From contig JADNYV010000070.1 in NCBI GenBank assembly GCA_015501055.1, forward strand, positions 103,274-167,273: a DNA stretch of 64,000 bases, in the 5' to 3' direction. The position numbers were made by a program, and so were the translations under genes. Below the pieces are notes generated by a model. The model was not told where the DNA came from. It saw nothing but the letters and a program-made list of their open reading frames with translations, and did not search any database. The DNA is from Mucidula mucida. Its lineage: Eukaryota; Basidiomycota; Agaricomycetes; Agaricales; Physalacriaceae. How positions within the stretch are numbered: position 1 is the stretch's first letter; every line of letters begins with the position of its first letter. Positions 54,889 through 64,000 of the stretch are shown here, piece by piece.

Positions 54889-57261
54889 ATGGATTCCCCT
54901 GCCCCACTTCCTTCGAGCATCCTCGCGAAGAAGATCGATCCCGACCGCGCCATTCGCGTCCAGCGCGCAGCCGACTACCCCAAGCAAGTGTGGTACCTCC
55001 TCGCCAGCTTCATCGTCTTTCTGTCGATCTGCCATGTAATCTCACTTCTATTCAATCGTGCTCGTCGCATCCAAGGAAGGAACGGCGAGCGCGGACGCAT
55101 CTCCCTTCGCCGCGTCCCTCTCGCCTTCGTCAACGTCTTCCGCGTTATGGCGTTTAGATGGACGATACCCATAGGAAATTACTACACGTTGAATGTCGCA
55201 GAGATTTTCCTGACGGCGGCTTACATCGCAATCATCTTTACATGGTCATTAATCAACTGTACGGCATGTCTCCTCTTCTTTGAATTCAGTCGATAATCAT
55301 CCGGATTTCAGCCACATCGACGATTGGATTGAAGTTCGACCCCAAGTACTACGCTAATCGGGCAGGTCACATTGCTGCACTTCAGACCAACCTTCTCGTC
55401 GCGCTGGCGATGAAGAACAATATATTATCCTGTTCGTGTTCGTTGTTACTGTTCCGGTGTATGCTAATCGGGATGCTCCACAGTCTTGACTGGCATCAGC
55501 TTTGACAAGGTATCAGAAACTGATACCCATCAAGTGAAGCTAATAGTTGACTTGTAGCTAAACTACTTGCATCGTGTCGTTGCACGAACGAGTTGTATTC
55601 TCGTTTGGCTACATGCAGGTGGAAGGGTACGTCTTCTCGTGCTGCTTCTATTCGTACCTCATCACAGCTACTAGTTTCAACTAGGGTTCGGTCCTTTTCC
55701 TTTTTGGTTGCGTTTCGTTCTCCCTCTCAACTACTATTAGACTCTCGGGAGAAACGGATCTGAAAATCCGTGGATGCGATCAGGCGTCATGGCTGCGGTG
55801 GCGCTTACACTTGTCTCTCTTTTCGCTCTTCGGCCCATCCGTGATGCAAGTTATGAGTTCTTCAAGATCTTTCATTTCGCAACGGCTGTGTAAGTCCTCG
55901 ATATCTACTTCTCTTTTCGAAGGTTGATGTTTATCCTTCAGCATCTTCATCTTGGGAGCCTATTTCCACTCATCCGAGCTTGGGCCGTACGTCATCTGCC
56001 ACGACGCTCGAGGAATAACTCACTAATTACATTTTTCAGATGGGGACCCTACATCTGGCCAGCGATTCTTCTTTGGGCACTGGATGTATTCCTCCGTTTT
56101 GTCCGCGTCGTGTTGTCAAACGTCAACAATACTACGTCGATTGAAGTTCTTTCTCCCCACTTCCTCCGTTTGTCTGTCGACAAGCCGCGTTTCTTTCATT
56201 GGCGTGCAGGTCAAAGTGTATACTGGACTCTTCCCGGCATTTCATTCTGGCAGGCGCATCCCTTCACGATTGCGTACGAGGATGAGTCAAAGCTAGTTTT
56301 CTTTGTGCGCGTTCGGAAGGGCTTCTCCAAGCGCTTGTTGATGAACGCGGAACAAGGGAAGATGCGTGTTTGGATGGACGGCCCGTACAGCTCGCCGCCC
56401 CTCTTAGGGGGTGTGACAGTGTCGTTTTTGTCGCCGGTAAACATCTGATTCGCAGCGTACTGTATTGACGCTGATGTTTCCTCCATAGGCGGCTCTGGGG
56501 TGGCATTCACTCTGCCTTTATTCCTTGAAGCGTTAGAGTACGTGTTTCTCTTTTGCTTCCAGACGGCACTGACTTGTGATCCCCTGTGCAGAAAATCTAG
56601 GTCTAGTGGGGCGCCATATCCAAGAATAGTATTTGTCTGGGCGGTGCGCGACCAGAGTATGTTCCAGTTATCGGCGTAAAACTCCGCTCATGACACATCG
56701 AACATCCAGCGCATGCCTCCTGGATCTACAAACCGTTGCTCAAAGCGCTCAAGGACCTCCCGAACGACCTGCAGATTAGAATCGAGATATACGTGACTGA
56801 CACCGCTGGTGCTCACGAAGAGGCTGGACGAGAATGGGATGACGACTCAGTCCCGCCGTCCCGCGATGAATCGGAGGAGAAGGCAGGCGGGAGTGCTAAT
56901 TCCAAAGATGCGCTGGACCCTTTCCCATTCGGGGACGTTTTGACTATCAAGAAAGGAGGGCGGCCGGACTTGGACAAGATCCTCAGTGGGGAGGTCGGCA
57001 AGATGGGCGGGGGTACGATAAGCGTAAACGGTGAGAGACCCCTTTTACTCCGTATACACATACTGAGTAAGACCACTCAGTCTGCGGCACGGTGGCGCTT
57101 GCGAATGCAGTTCGTGGGTCGCTGAGGTCTCCGCGATTTGGAGATATCGTTCGGGGAGGACCGAGCATTCTGCTTCATGTGGAGGCATTCGGTACTGTTG
57201 TGAGTAGATTTCTCATCTATTTACATTTTGACACTGACTCGGACATCGTTCGATGTAGTAA
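54889..57261 (+). CDS. Ferric reductase (FRE family), one apparent 1-bp deletion
   Basis: Heme- and flavin-containing membrane reductase that makes Fe(II) for uptake. Met 54889. A first helix (VWYLLASFIVFLSICHVI) is followed by LKFDPKYYANRAGHIAALQTN and LVALAMKNNILS. LTGISFDK then leads to LNYLHRVVARTSCILVWLHAGG, with heme His residues, and on to FHFATAV, ILGAYFHSSE and GPYIWPA. FAD binding: WQAHPFTIA (HPFTI motif). NADPH side: VVFVAGGSGVAFTLPLFLEAL. The C-terminus is VCGTVALANAVRG..LLHVEAFGTV, with the stop at 57259 after a last intron. At 56398-56401 a run of four C breaks the frame between MDGPYSSPP and LRGCDSVVFVAGG. Five C would restore it, so a consensus error or a fresh mutation is likely. 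It sits beside FET3 and FTR1. Confidence 0.85.
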
Positions 57262-58516
57262 CATCCGAGGGATCTATAGGCGGGGTCGCTATAAAGAGCA
57301 AATACTACATAGACTGTATAGTAGTAACAATCGGCGCATCGTAGGACTATAAAACATCGTGTAACCTTTCCGGTAGATATCGCCAACGTCAACGCCTCTT
57401 CGATTGGGTGCCATCTGGTGATGGTATCAATCACCATCGCGCACCGACGGGATCCTGTATTACCGCTGGGGGATATCTAGTCCGACCTTAATGAATCGCG
57501 AGGTGCTCGCTGTCAAGCTGATCATTCTATGGGGCAGGCTAACCTTCCAGGAAGCATATAAGTAGAGGTGGTGGACTTCTCGCAAGTCTACCTGTTCCCA
57601 GTTACGCAGATTAAAGGAAACAGAGCCACAGAACTGTGAATCAATCTACGAATTTTCCCCTCTGTCGTGGAGCAACTGTTAACCACTGGAGAAAATAATG
57701 TATTTGTTTCTCGAGGGCTTGACCTTATCCATTCATTCACATTGCTGGAACGAAGCAAGGTGCCGATTACCCTTGAATCGTACCTGCCATCTCTATCACG
57801 TTGCAAACCTGAGACGCCTACGTCACGGAACTCGCTGTCAGTCGCAGCAAGACAGGTGATAGAGAACGATCAACTTCAAGAGTAGGTATCACGCTCGAAC
57901 GATTCGAGAATGCTGGGCGCTAACTCGAGTGAGCTTTGTCTGATGTGATTCAGGTCCAGGAGACGCAGAACTTTAGGCTCTTCTGGGTTATTTCGCTGTT
58001 TTCAGTATTGACTCGTCAGTTTTAGAAATGGATCACACTGCGGCTTGTGTGGCGGCATATAAGTATCTGGCACTATCTTCAATAGAGACCCGCGAGCACA
58101 GGACTGGCCGATTACAGAAATCATGAAGGGGCTTTCTTCTAAGTAAATTTGGCACGAGCTATCAGGAGCCCTAGTGCTAAGAAGAGGTCGAGCTTGAGAA
58201 TGTAAGCTCTGACCGTAGATCGGCGGCTGCCGGCCACTTTCAACGAGACCTCGTGACGCGTTTTTCATTGATACTTTTACGAATACCCGCGCTTCGTCCA
58301 ACGATCAACAGAGAATGATGAACGTGCCAGTAAGTCCCTTCAACAACTTTCTGGACCGCGTTCGATATATATATACATATAGTGAGCGAGAGATATTCTG
58401 ATCCGAGCTCCCGTCTTACTCCGGCATCAAACAGAAGCTTCGCGTTGCCACACCCCATGATCTTTGCTGTAATTTTCTCTGCGCTTAAAGTGCATCGAGC
58501 AGGAGTGTCCAACGCA
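57262..58516. other. No gene recognised
   Basis: Short frames on both strands (57667-57885, 58002-58301, 58240-58614) lack motifs or splice support. The right end is the upstream region of the DUF6534 gene. Confidence 0.45.
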
Positions 58517-60373
58517 ATGGCTCCCCAACACGCCACTCTTGGTGCCCTTCTCATTGGTTTCACGATCTCTACGTTGTTCGTGTCTGATACGGTTCGCCAA
58601 GTACATTCTAACATCCCCCCTTTGTAGCATATTCGGAATTACTTCTCTGCAAACGATACAGTATTTCAGGACGTTCACGAAGGATCGCCGGGCTTTGAAG
58701 GCCATGGTACGTACTTTCGTATCTACGCTGGGGGCAATTCAATGATCAGTTCGAAGGTTACAATCGTTTGGTGCGTTATTCGTCTCCTATATAGACACGC
58801 GTATGAACGGACAGCATTACAATGGTAGGCTACTCGAGATTTTCGATGAAGTGCTTGCTGGCCATGCGATCTACCACTACCTCATAATCGAAGCAGGGGA
58901 TATTCGTGCTCCTGCATACCTCGTCTGGTATGTTCTTTACGGTTTCCTGAACATCGGCTAAATGGCACGCCTTGCGCAGGAGTCTTATGGTACGTTCCGT
59001 CATGCCCGACGTCACTGCGGAACCCACTCAGTTCATTCGCTTAGGTTCCTGCATTCACTGATGTGAGATTTAGTAGCGCGTTTGATTTCGCACGTCTGAA
59101 TCGATGCACTAGGGACTTTCTGGCATGATCATTCAACTGTGGGTTCTCAAAGTTGGGAGAGCAGAACCGTAGTCTCATTGCGCCGTGGTAGCTTCTTCGC
59201 CAAACGCGTTTACATCCGTGTGTTGTCTTCCTCATTTGCTCTTTCCTGTAATAACTCAAGTATAGTGAGCGAGAGTAGATTGCTCTACGCGGTTATTGTG
59301 CGTTCTCGTACAAGTCCTTGCCATAACAAATTCCTGATGCTGCGTCCGTTAGTGTGCTCTATCAGTTTCTCAATTTGGTAAGTTGTCGTTTCGTGCTACA
59401 CTGGGTGTTTAAGTACGACCTCACATTTCCGGCTCTAGTATTGGCTACTAGTACGACCACGTCATTCATTCGAAGGCATTCGTTAACGCAGACTTTTCCT
59501 CTTCAGCGGTCTCGGTGATTGGGTTCGCTTGGTTTCTCACCTACGAGCACTCCATTGATCGCTCATGAGCTAGTCCTTAGATTGAGCCACCCGAACGTCA
59601 TGACTCTCCCGTCATACTTCAATGTGTGTTCTGTCTGCAAGACCGTCGGATTCTTCTGACCTTGACTTTAGGCGCTCTCGGCGTCAACCTTTGCCACAGT
59701 CGCTGCCGTTGATATGATCATCACAACTAGCCTATGCTACTCCCTGCGTATTCGAAAAACGGAGAAGCTCGTATGTCTCGTTGTCCTTGGTTTGTAGAAC
59801 GAGATCACGGAGGTTCGTTTTTAGAACAGACAGCGTTGTGAACCAAATTATCGTCATTACGATTAATAATGGTCTACTTTCGTGGTAAGCCTGACTGTTA
59901 GTATGCGAAAGACTCACTGTACTCGACATCTTTTCAGTTTCATCGCCATCGCGGCATTTGCGGTTAGAATAGCTGCTCCAAGGACGATGCTTTCGTTTAC
60001 AATGTGTTTGATCCTGAGTAAAGGTCTGTGGCTTTCAACTCTCCTGAAAGCCGCAGGCGCTTATACGCAGGCAGTATATGCAAACACGCTCCTCTCCAGG
60101 CAAGCCTGATGTTTCCTCTACAGCTGAGCCTCTTGTCTGATTGCTGTCTCTTATAGCTTGAACGCTCGAAGCCGCTCGCGCGCGCGTTTGGAGGACCCGG
60201 AAATGCTGAGTCATGTAGATCTGCCTACGTTTATAGTCGCCAAGAATCCGTCACAATTCAGTGTCGACTCCGTGGCGCTGGCATCTGGGTCGCGTCCGGC
60301 CGGGGCTATAGGGATGATTGGTATAAGCTACCTGCTCTGGAGCGCGAGATTGGAGAGCTGCATGTATGATTAA
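58517..60373 (+). CDS. DUF6534-type seven-helix membrane protein
   Basis: Basidiomycete membrane family of unknown role with a receptor-like layout. Met 58517 starts MAPQHATLGALLIGFTISTLF. A following exon gives YFRTFTKDRRALKAM, and later GHAIYHYLIIEAGD and FFAKRVYI, all family landmarks. STFATVAAVDMIITTSLCYSLRI and INNGLLS follow, and ANTLLSRSLNARSRSR-like text near the end matches the conserved last helix and NAR motif. A hydrophilic tail ends at 60373. There are many short introns and some junctions were not fixed, so small breaks cannot be excluded. Its ligand or function is unknown. Confidence 0.75.
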
Positions 60374-60479
60374 ATACTTAGATGAATGTATACCCACTGG
60401 CCGAGCAATGAGATGTCCTCAACTTGAAGGTATGATGTTAGGAGGCCACGTGCCAATAATTGATAGACCGATAACTCCG

Positions 60480-60720
60480 ACGACACCTTGCTTTCGACTG
60501 CCACCTTAATGGACACCGCTAACAACGCGTGGAAAGCTGTCGTCGTCGTCCTCTCCCTCAACAACGGGCAGAATGGCTCTGTCTACGACGAATGCCCCAC
60601 TTTGACAAGATTCCGCGTCCAACTGTGATTCATTTCGACACATCGAAATCCGCGAGCGTCTCCAAGATGCAGACGCAGCATGGGCAGCACGGTCGCCATC
60701 TACGACGCCGGAACGCGCCA
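60480..60720 (+). repeat. Conserved upstream block of the leader family, copy 3
   Basis: Inverse-orientation match to 32190-32400 and 45400-45560, including ccactttgacaag and gtcgtcgtcgtcc. It lies upstream of the truncated family copy that follows, with a TATA-like ccataaaagagg at 60717-60728. Confidence 0.7.
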
Positions 60721-60721
60721 T

Positions 60722-61600
60722 AAAAGAGGCTAGGACGCGCTGCTATCCTTCGTCAGGCCCTGGATATTGCCTCCGCGACCGCTCAACTGCGATTCACAGG
60801 TATGCGATTATTATGTGCCGTCCACCATTATCGCGTTAAATGATCTCATAGAATGACAAGCGGGAGATATACTTTGAAGGTGGTTTTCCACGACCTCGGC
60901 AAGGGCATCAAGCTACCCAAGACAAAGAATGGCAAATCCCTTATAATACCGAGCATACACAACCCAAGACCGAGCGCCCCGCCTACCTCTTCCATCACTA
61001 AAGCCATGCCGACTAAAACCAGCTCGCCATCACCTACGAAAGCTGCTACGCGGACAGGTTCTTCATCTGCTTCTGGAGGTCCCAAGACCCGAATCGCCTA
61101 CCCTCAATCAAAAGCGTCGGCGTAGTCCAGGCAGGATGGTTTCGGGGCCCAGCTCCACTAAGGTCGACACACCTTCCGAACGGTACCACTGTCCCGCACA
61201 AGAAGCTGGAGATATGTTTTGGATGGCACGAACACAGTCATGACCATCGTATGTTTCTTCCTTCCTCGTTGTCCAGTTTGGCGTTGTTTAGATTCTCTTT
61301 GATTACAGCTGGAATATAATCTTTGTATGGAGGAGGCGACGAGTCATCGAGTGCTGAAGCGTCTGGGACATTGAGCGTAGATGCTAACGCGACTACCCCC
61401 CGGTGGATCTAGTGCGACTGCTGCAGTCGAAGGACAATCGAACCGCACCACTGCTGATGGGAGCCACGCTACTGGGAATTATGATGCCAGTTCCCAGACT
61501 GGGATGCAGTCGAACGTCGTGCGTGGATGAGTTAGTGACTTTAAGACGTACTTTTTTCTTCTGTGTTGCTAATGTTGGTTTGACAGATTGAGAAATAAGC
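60722..61600 (+). pseudogene. Leader-exon family, copy 3, truncated
   Basis: After the TATA box the sequence gacgcgctgctatccttcgt is kept, but about 115 bp holding the start codon and signal peptide are missing. It resumes in the leader exon shortly before the conserved gcgattcacag and gtatgcgattatta intron start. The next exon gives NDKREIYFEGGF, then in another frame KTKNGKSLIIPSIHNPRPSAPPTSSITK and SSSASGGPKTR. This matches the 31-kb gene with shifts. Later pieces near 61330 (cgagtgctgaagcgtctg) match exon 3 of the 62-kb gene. Confidence 0.7.
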
Positions 61601-62160
61601 GCAACCTGAAAACATTGGCAAAGGGGGGGCTTTTTGAACTGGACGCTTGATCAAATATTACTTTATCTGCAATGCGACTGATAACAACATTCAAGATGTG
61701 TTGTCGTTACGCGCAATTTAAGACGGTATTGAGACGGTAGGGAATGTTTCGCTCCTGTCAAATTCTGCCTTTGGAGCTATTTGACCTTCTCGATCTCACG
61801 CTACTACTCAGCGCCGAATTTGACGTTCCCGTATACATGTTTCCAACGGTATCCGGCGCCGTGCGGGGTTGTCCAATCGCCATCGACGATGTGGCATGCG
61901 ATAGACATGGCAGTGATGTTTCTCCAGCCCATACGGCTTGACGGTACCGGTGCTTATCAATCCATTATGCCGTTGGCGACTGCACAATGTTGGCGCGCGG
62001 GAATTACTTTCGTTCCACTAGAAAACAACGACCAACATACGGAACTGCCATTGTCGCGCTCGACAGCGAGTAGATGGTTAGATTGAAACAGTGTTGGTTG
62101 TTTGACATGTGTACAGGACATCTCCCTAAGATATAGATACTGCCTCGTGCGGTGTAGAGT
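61601..62160. other. Intergenic region
   Basis: No gene supported; frames at 61744-62086 have no motif. A TATA-like ctataaagag at 62162-62171 precedes the next gene. Confidence 0.5.
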
Positions 62161-62282
62161 ACTATAAAGAGAGCGGAATGCGCTATACCGTCCCTCATCA
62201 AGCCAGGTGCTTCATCACCCCTCATCTCAGTTTTTGTATTGGCCGGTCCAATACACCAAGTCCTTCATCGACACCTTGCAAC

Positions 62283-63436
62283 ATGCGCTCTATCCATACT
62301 GTCTGTGTCCTCCTTGCTCTGGTGCTCGCATCACAGGCGGCACCGACGGAGGACCGCTGTGTATCGGCGCCGCCGCATTTGCGACCACTTCGATGCGGTG
62401 CACAGATTGTACGTGACTGTCTATGATTATCACGCCAAGTAATTTACTCATTGATCCCAGCGTAAGGTTGATGGTGGAAGTGACTCGGGAGGTTTGCACA
62501 GGCGCTTACGAATCAGCCCCCGCCGCGGTCCTCGCCCTCAACATAAGCCTCCTCCACCCGACATCCCAAATTCTCCAATCGACCCACCGCCCAAGCCTCC
62601 AATCAACCCACCAATTAAGCCTCCAATCGACCCACCGCCGCCGCCTACTGGCACCGCTCGTGAGAATTGGAAACCGCGACTTGACGGAACTGGAGCGGTC
62701 ATTGGAAATACTGTCATAAGTGTTGTATGTTCCCTTTTTTCATCTCAAGCATTGTGTACATCGTTTTTATTCGGACCTAGCTGCAATTCAAGGAGATGTT
62801 TGGAGACGACCAGCCGTCAAGTGCTGAACCGTCTGCCACTCCCATCCCTTCCGTCGCAGTCACTGAACCGGGCGCTACCCCTGAACCGCAAGTTAGCTCT
62901 GATGCCGGGGAACCAGTCAAGCAAAACACTGTCAGGAAACTTGTGGTGAGTTTTTCCCCTTTCACGTTCATATCTATTCTCACAGGACAATCGGTTTGCT
63001 TGAGAGGAGGGTATTACGAAGCAGGATGTATGTACGTGTGTGTGACTTTTGTTCCAAGTTGTTTTCGTCTGAAAGGCTGTCGATCAACAAACGGTGTCAA
63101 TTGTTACCTCGCATATCACTTTAAGTCTCTTGGTCCAAGCTTAGACGGTAAAACGCGAAGGCTGCCTGATATCATTGATCAAGTACATTTGTTCTACGAC
63201 AGGACATTCCATCTCCTTGCCGGCAACTACTACTCGGACACTATTCTAATATTTCAGTTACAGTTGGCGGCGCCAACAGCCCATTCGATATCCAAGCCTG
63301 GAATGTCCGGGTTGTTGATGAGAACCGTTCCGCCCACGCCTCGACGACAGCAGCTACCTCCGCAGCGGGGACATCGGTGACCTCGATGACTGAGTGGACA
63401 TCGTATGTTCCGTCATCGGGCGGACGAGAGTGTTGA
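62283..63436 (+). CDS. Secreted proline-rich protein, intact member of the leader family
   Basis: Exon 1 (62283-62408) encodes a signal peptide, RSIHTVCVLLALVLASQAAP, followed by TEDRCVSAPPHLRPLRCGAQ. Exon 2 (62461-62724) has an Arg-rich piece and then a Pro-rich repeat of about 40 residues built on P-I-[DN]-P-P-x-K-P-P. Exon 3 (62793-62945) is acidic and rich in Ser, Pro and Glu. All three join in phase. The end is unclear: the frame of exon 3 is open to 63380. A better-looking last exon (GGANSPFDIQAWNVRVVDENRS, Thr/Ser-rich, stop 63434-63436) lies after cttacag-like acceptors near 63263 but needs a different phase. Probable small secreted, perhaps wall-bound, protein of unknown function. 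Confidence 0.65.
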
Positions 63437-63488
63437 CATCCTATACCACTCTTTAGCGACGTCTCTCACTAGGAAGGTTTGGTGGATC

Positions 63489-63737
63489 TCACAGTGAGAA
63501 TGTGTCGGGGTATGTCTCTCCGACAGTACGGCCGACGGCTGGAAGAAGGGTTAGCAAGTGCTCGTGTGTAATGATTTGATGTGGCGCTGACAATAGTTGA
63601 TTAGAGACTTGGAGGGCGTCAACGCCGCGGTCTTCGCTAGGCGTCATGACGAAGTCGCAGGTTGTACTCTCGCGCTTCACAGGCGTCGCAAGCGCCGTAG
63701 CCAAGAATGTAAAGACGACGAGTGATTTAAAGAACAT
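63489..63737 (-). CDS. Small secreted protein, possibly truncated
   Basis: Met 63737 begins a clear signal peptide, MFFKSLVVFTFLATALA, followed by TPVKRESTTCDFVMTPSEDRG. The KR could be a processing site. Inside the open frame a gtctct..cttccag segment looks like an intron, and the last stretch (VGRTVGETYPDTF) resembles an exon, but the phases do not match; the 82-residue unspliced reading ends at 63489. The product is shorter than I would expect for the CD-VMTPS type of basidiomycete secreted protein, so it may be truncated. Confidence 0.55.
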   Translation of the reverse strand: MFFKSLVVFTFLATALATPVKRESTTCDFVMTPSEDRGVDALQVSNQLLSAPHQIITHEHLLTLLPAVGRTVGETYPDTFSL

Positions 63738-64000
63738 GGTGGGAGTACTAGAGCTCTAGTGGTTGGGCTCGGTGCTGAATAGAGCCTAGGTCTAAGCAGT
63801 ATTTATACGATTTATAAGGTTGGTAGGAACGGTCTCTTGATACCGCCTTGGGTAGACTTCGGTTGAAAGTCGAGGTAGATTGATGAATGTGTTTGACCGT
63901 CGTGTGAGTTGCCCGAGGAGCTCATTTACATCGTAACAAACGAGTCCTGTGGGCTACTTCAATACGGCTTGGCCAGTACGCGTGTATATGGCTATTCATC
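63738..64000 (-). promoter_or_regulatory. Promoter of the small secreted protein gene
   Basis: On the minus strand a TATA-like tataaatact lies at about 63808-63799, 65 bp upstream of the ATG. Nothing else is seen to the window end. Confidence 0.5.

Overview
The window looks like nuclear DNA of a mushroom-forming basidiomycete (Agaricomycetes). Genes are cut by many 45-65 bp GT-AG introns. The protein families are typical of that group: DUF6534 and RTA1-like membrane proteins, a Zn2Cys6 regulator, a DyP peroxidase, an FtsJ-like methyltransferase, and basidiomycete Mutator, hAT and Ty3/Gypsy elements. All gene models are read by eye from splice motifs and frame continuity; exon edges in the weaker genes are tentative.

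Layout. 0-5.4 kb: a thioredoxin gene, a 180-aa unknown protein, a decayed second thioredoxin start, and a 37-aa Cys-rich metallothionein-like gene that no simple ORF scan would show. 5.4-14.3 kb: a sparse stretch with an RTA1-like transporter carrying two 1-bp deletions, an FtsJ-like methyltransferase and a short Zn2Cys6 protein. 14.3-17.3 kb: nothing convincing. 17.3-32.1 kb: a transposon nest. It holds a Mutator-like transposase gene with one in-frame stop, a 7.1 kb Ty3/Gypsy chromovirus-type element (minus strand) whose integrase is split by a Harbinger/Tourist-like MITE, a 1.2 kb hAT-like element with an 8-bp target duplication, and a 371-bp hAT-type MITE sitting inside a small gene.

32.5-44.0 kb: the most unusual part. 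Two paralogous von Willebrand A (vWA) genes have different front ends: one is spliced to a complete DyP-type peroxidase, the other to a probable beta-trefoil lectin domain. Between them lies a 2-oxoglutarate/Fe(II) oxygenase, and beside them a FAD L-amino-acid-oxidase-like gene. None shows a signal peptide. An oxidase that can release hydrogen peroxide next to a peroxidase suggests a joint intracellular (perhaps defensive) role; this is inference.

47.4-57.3 kb: a reductive iron-uptake locus. A FET3-type multicopper ferroxidase and an FTR1 permease are divergent, with a perfect ATCWGATAA iron-GATA site between them, followed by a ferric reductase. 58.5-60.4 kb: a DUF6534 membrane protein.

A local family sharing a leader exon (motif around DRC..PPHLRPL.C) occurs at 31-32, 45, 60.7-61.6 and 62.3-63.4 kb. 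Only the last copy looks intact, as a secreted proline-rich protein. One copy has its leader joined to a leucine-rich-repeat-like protein, part of which is also duplicated as a relic at 17.3 kb.
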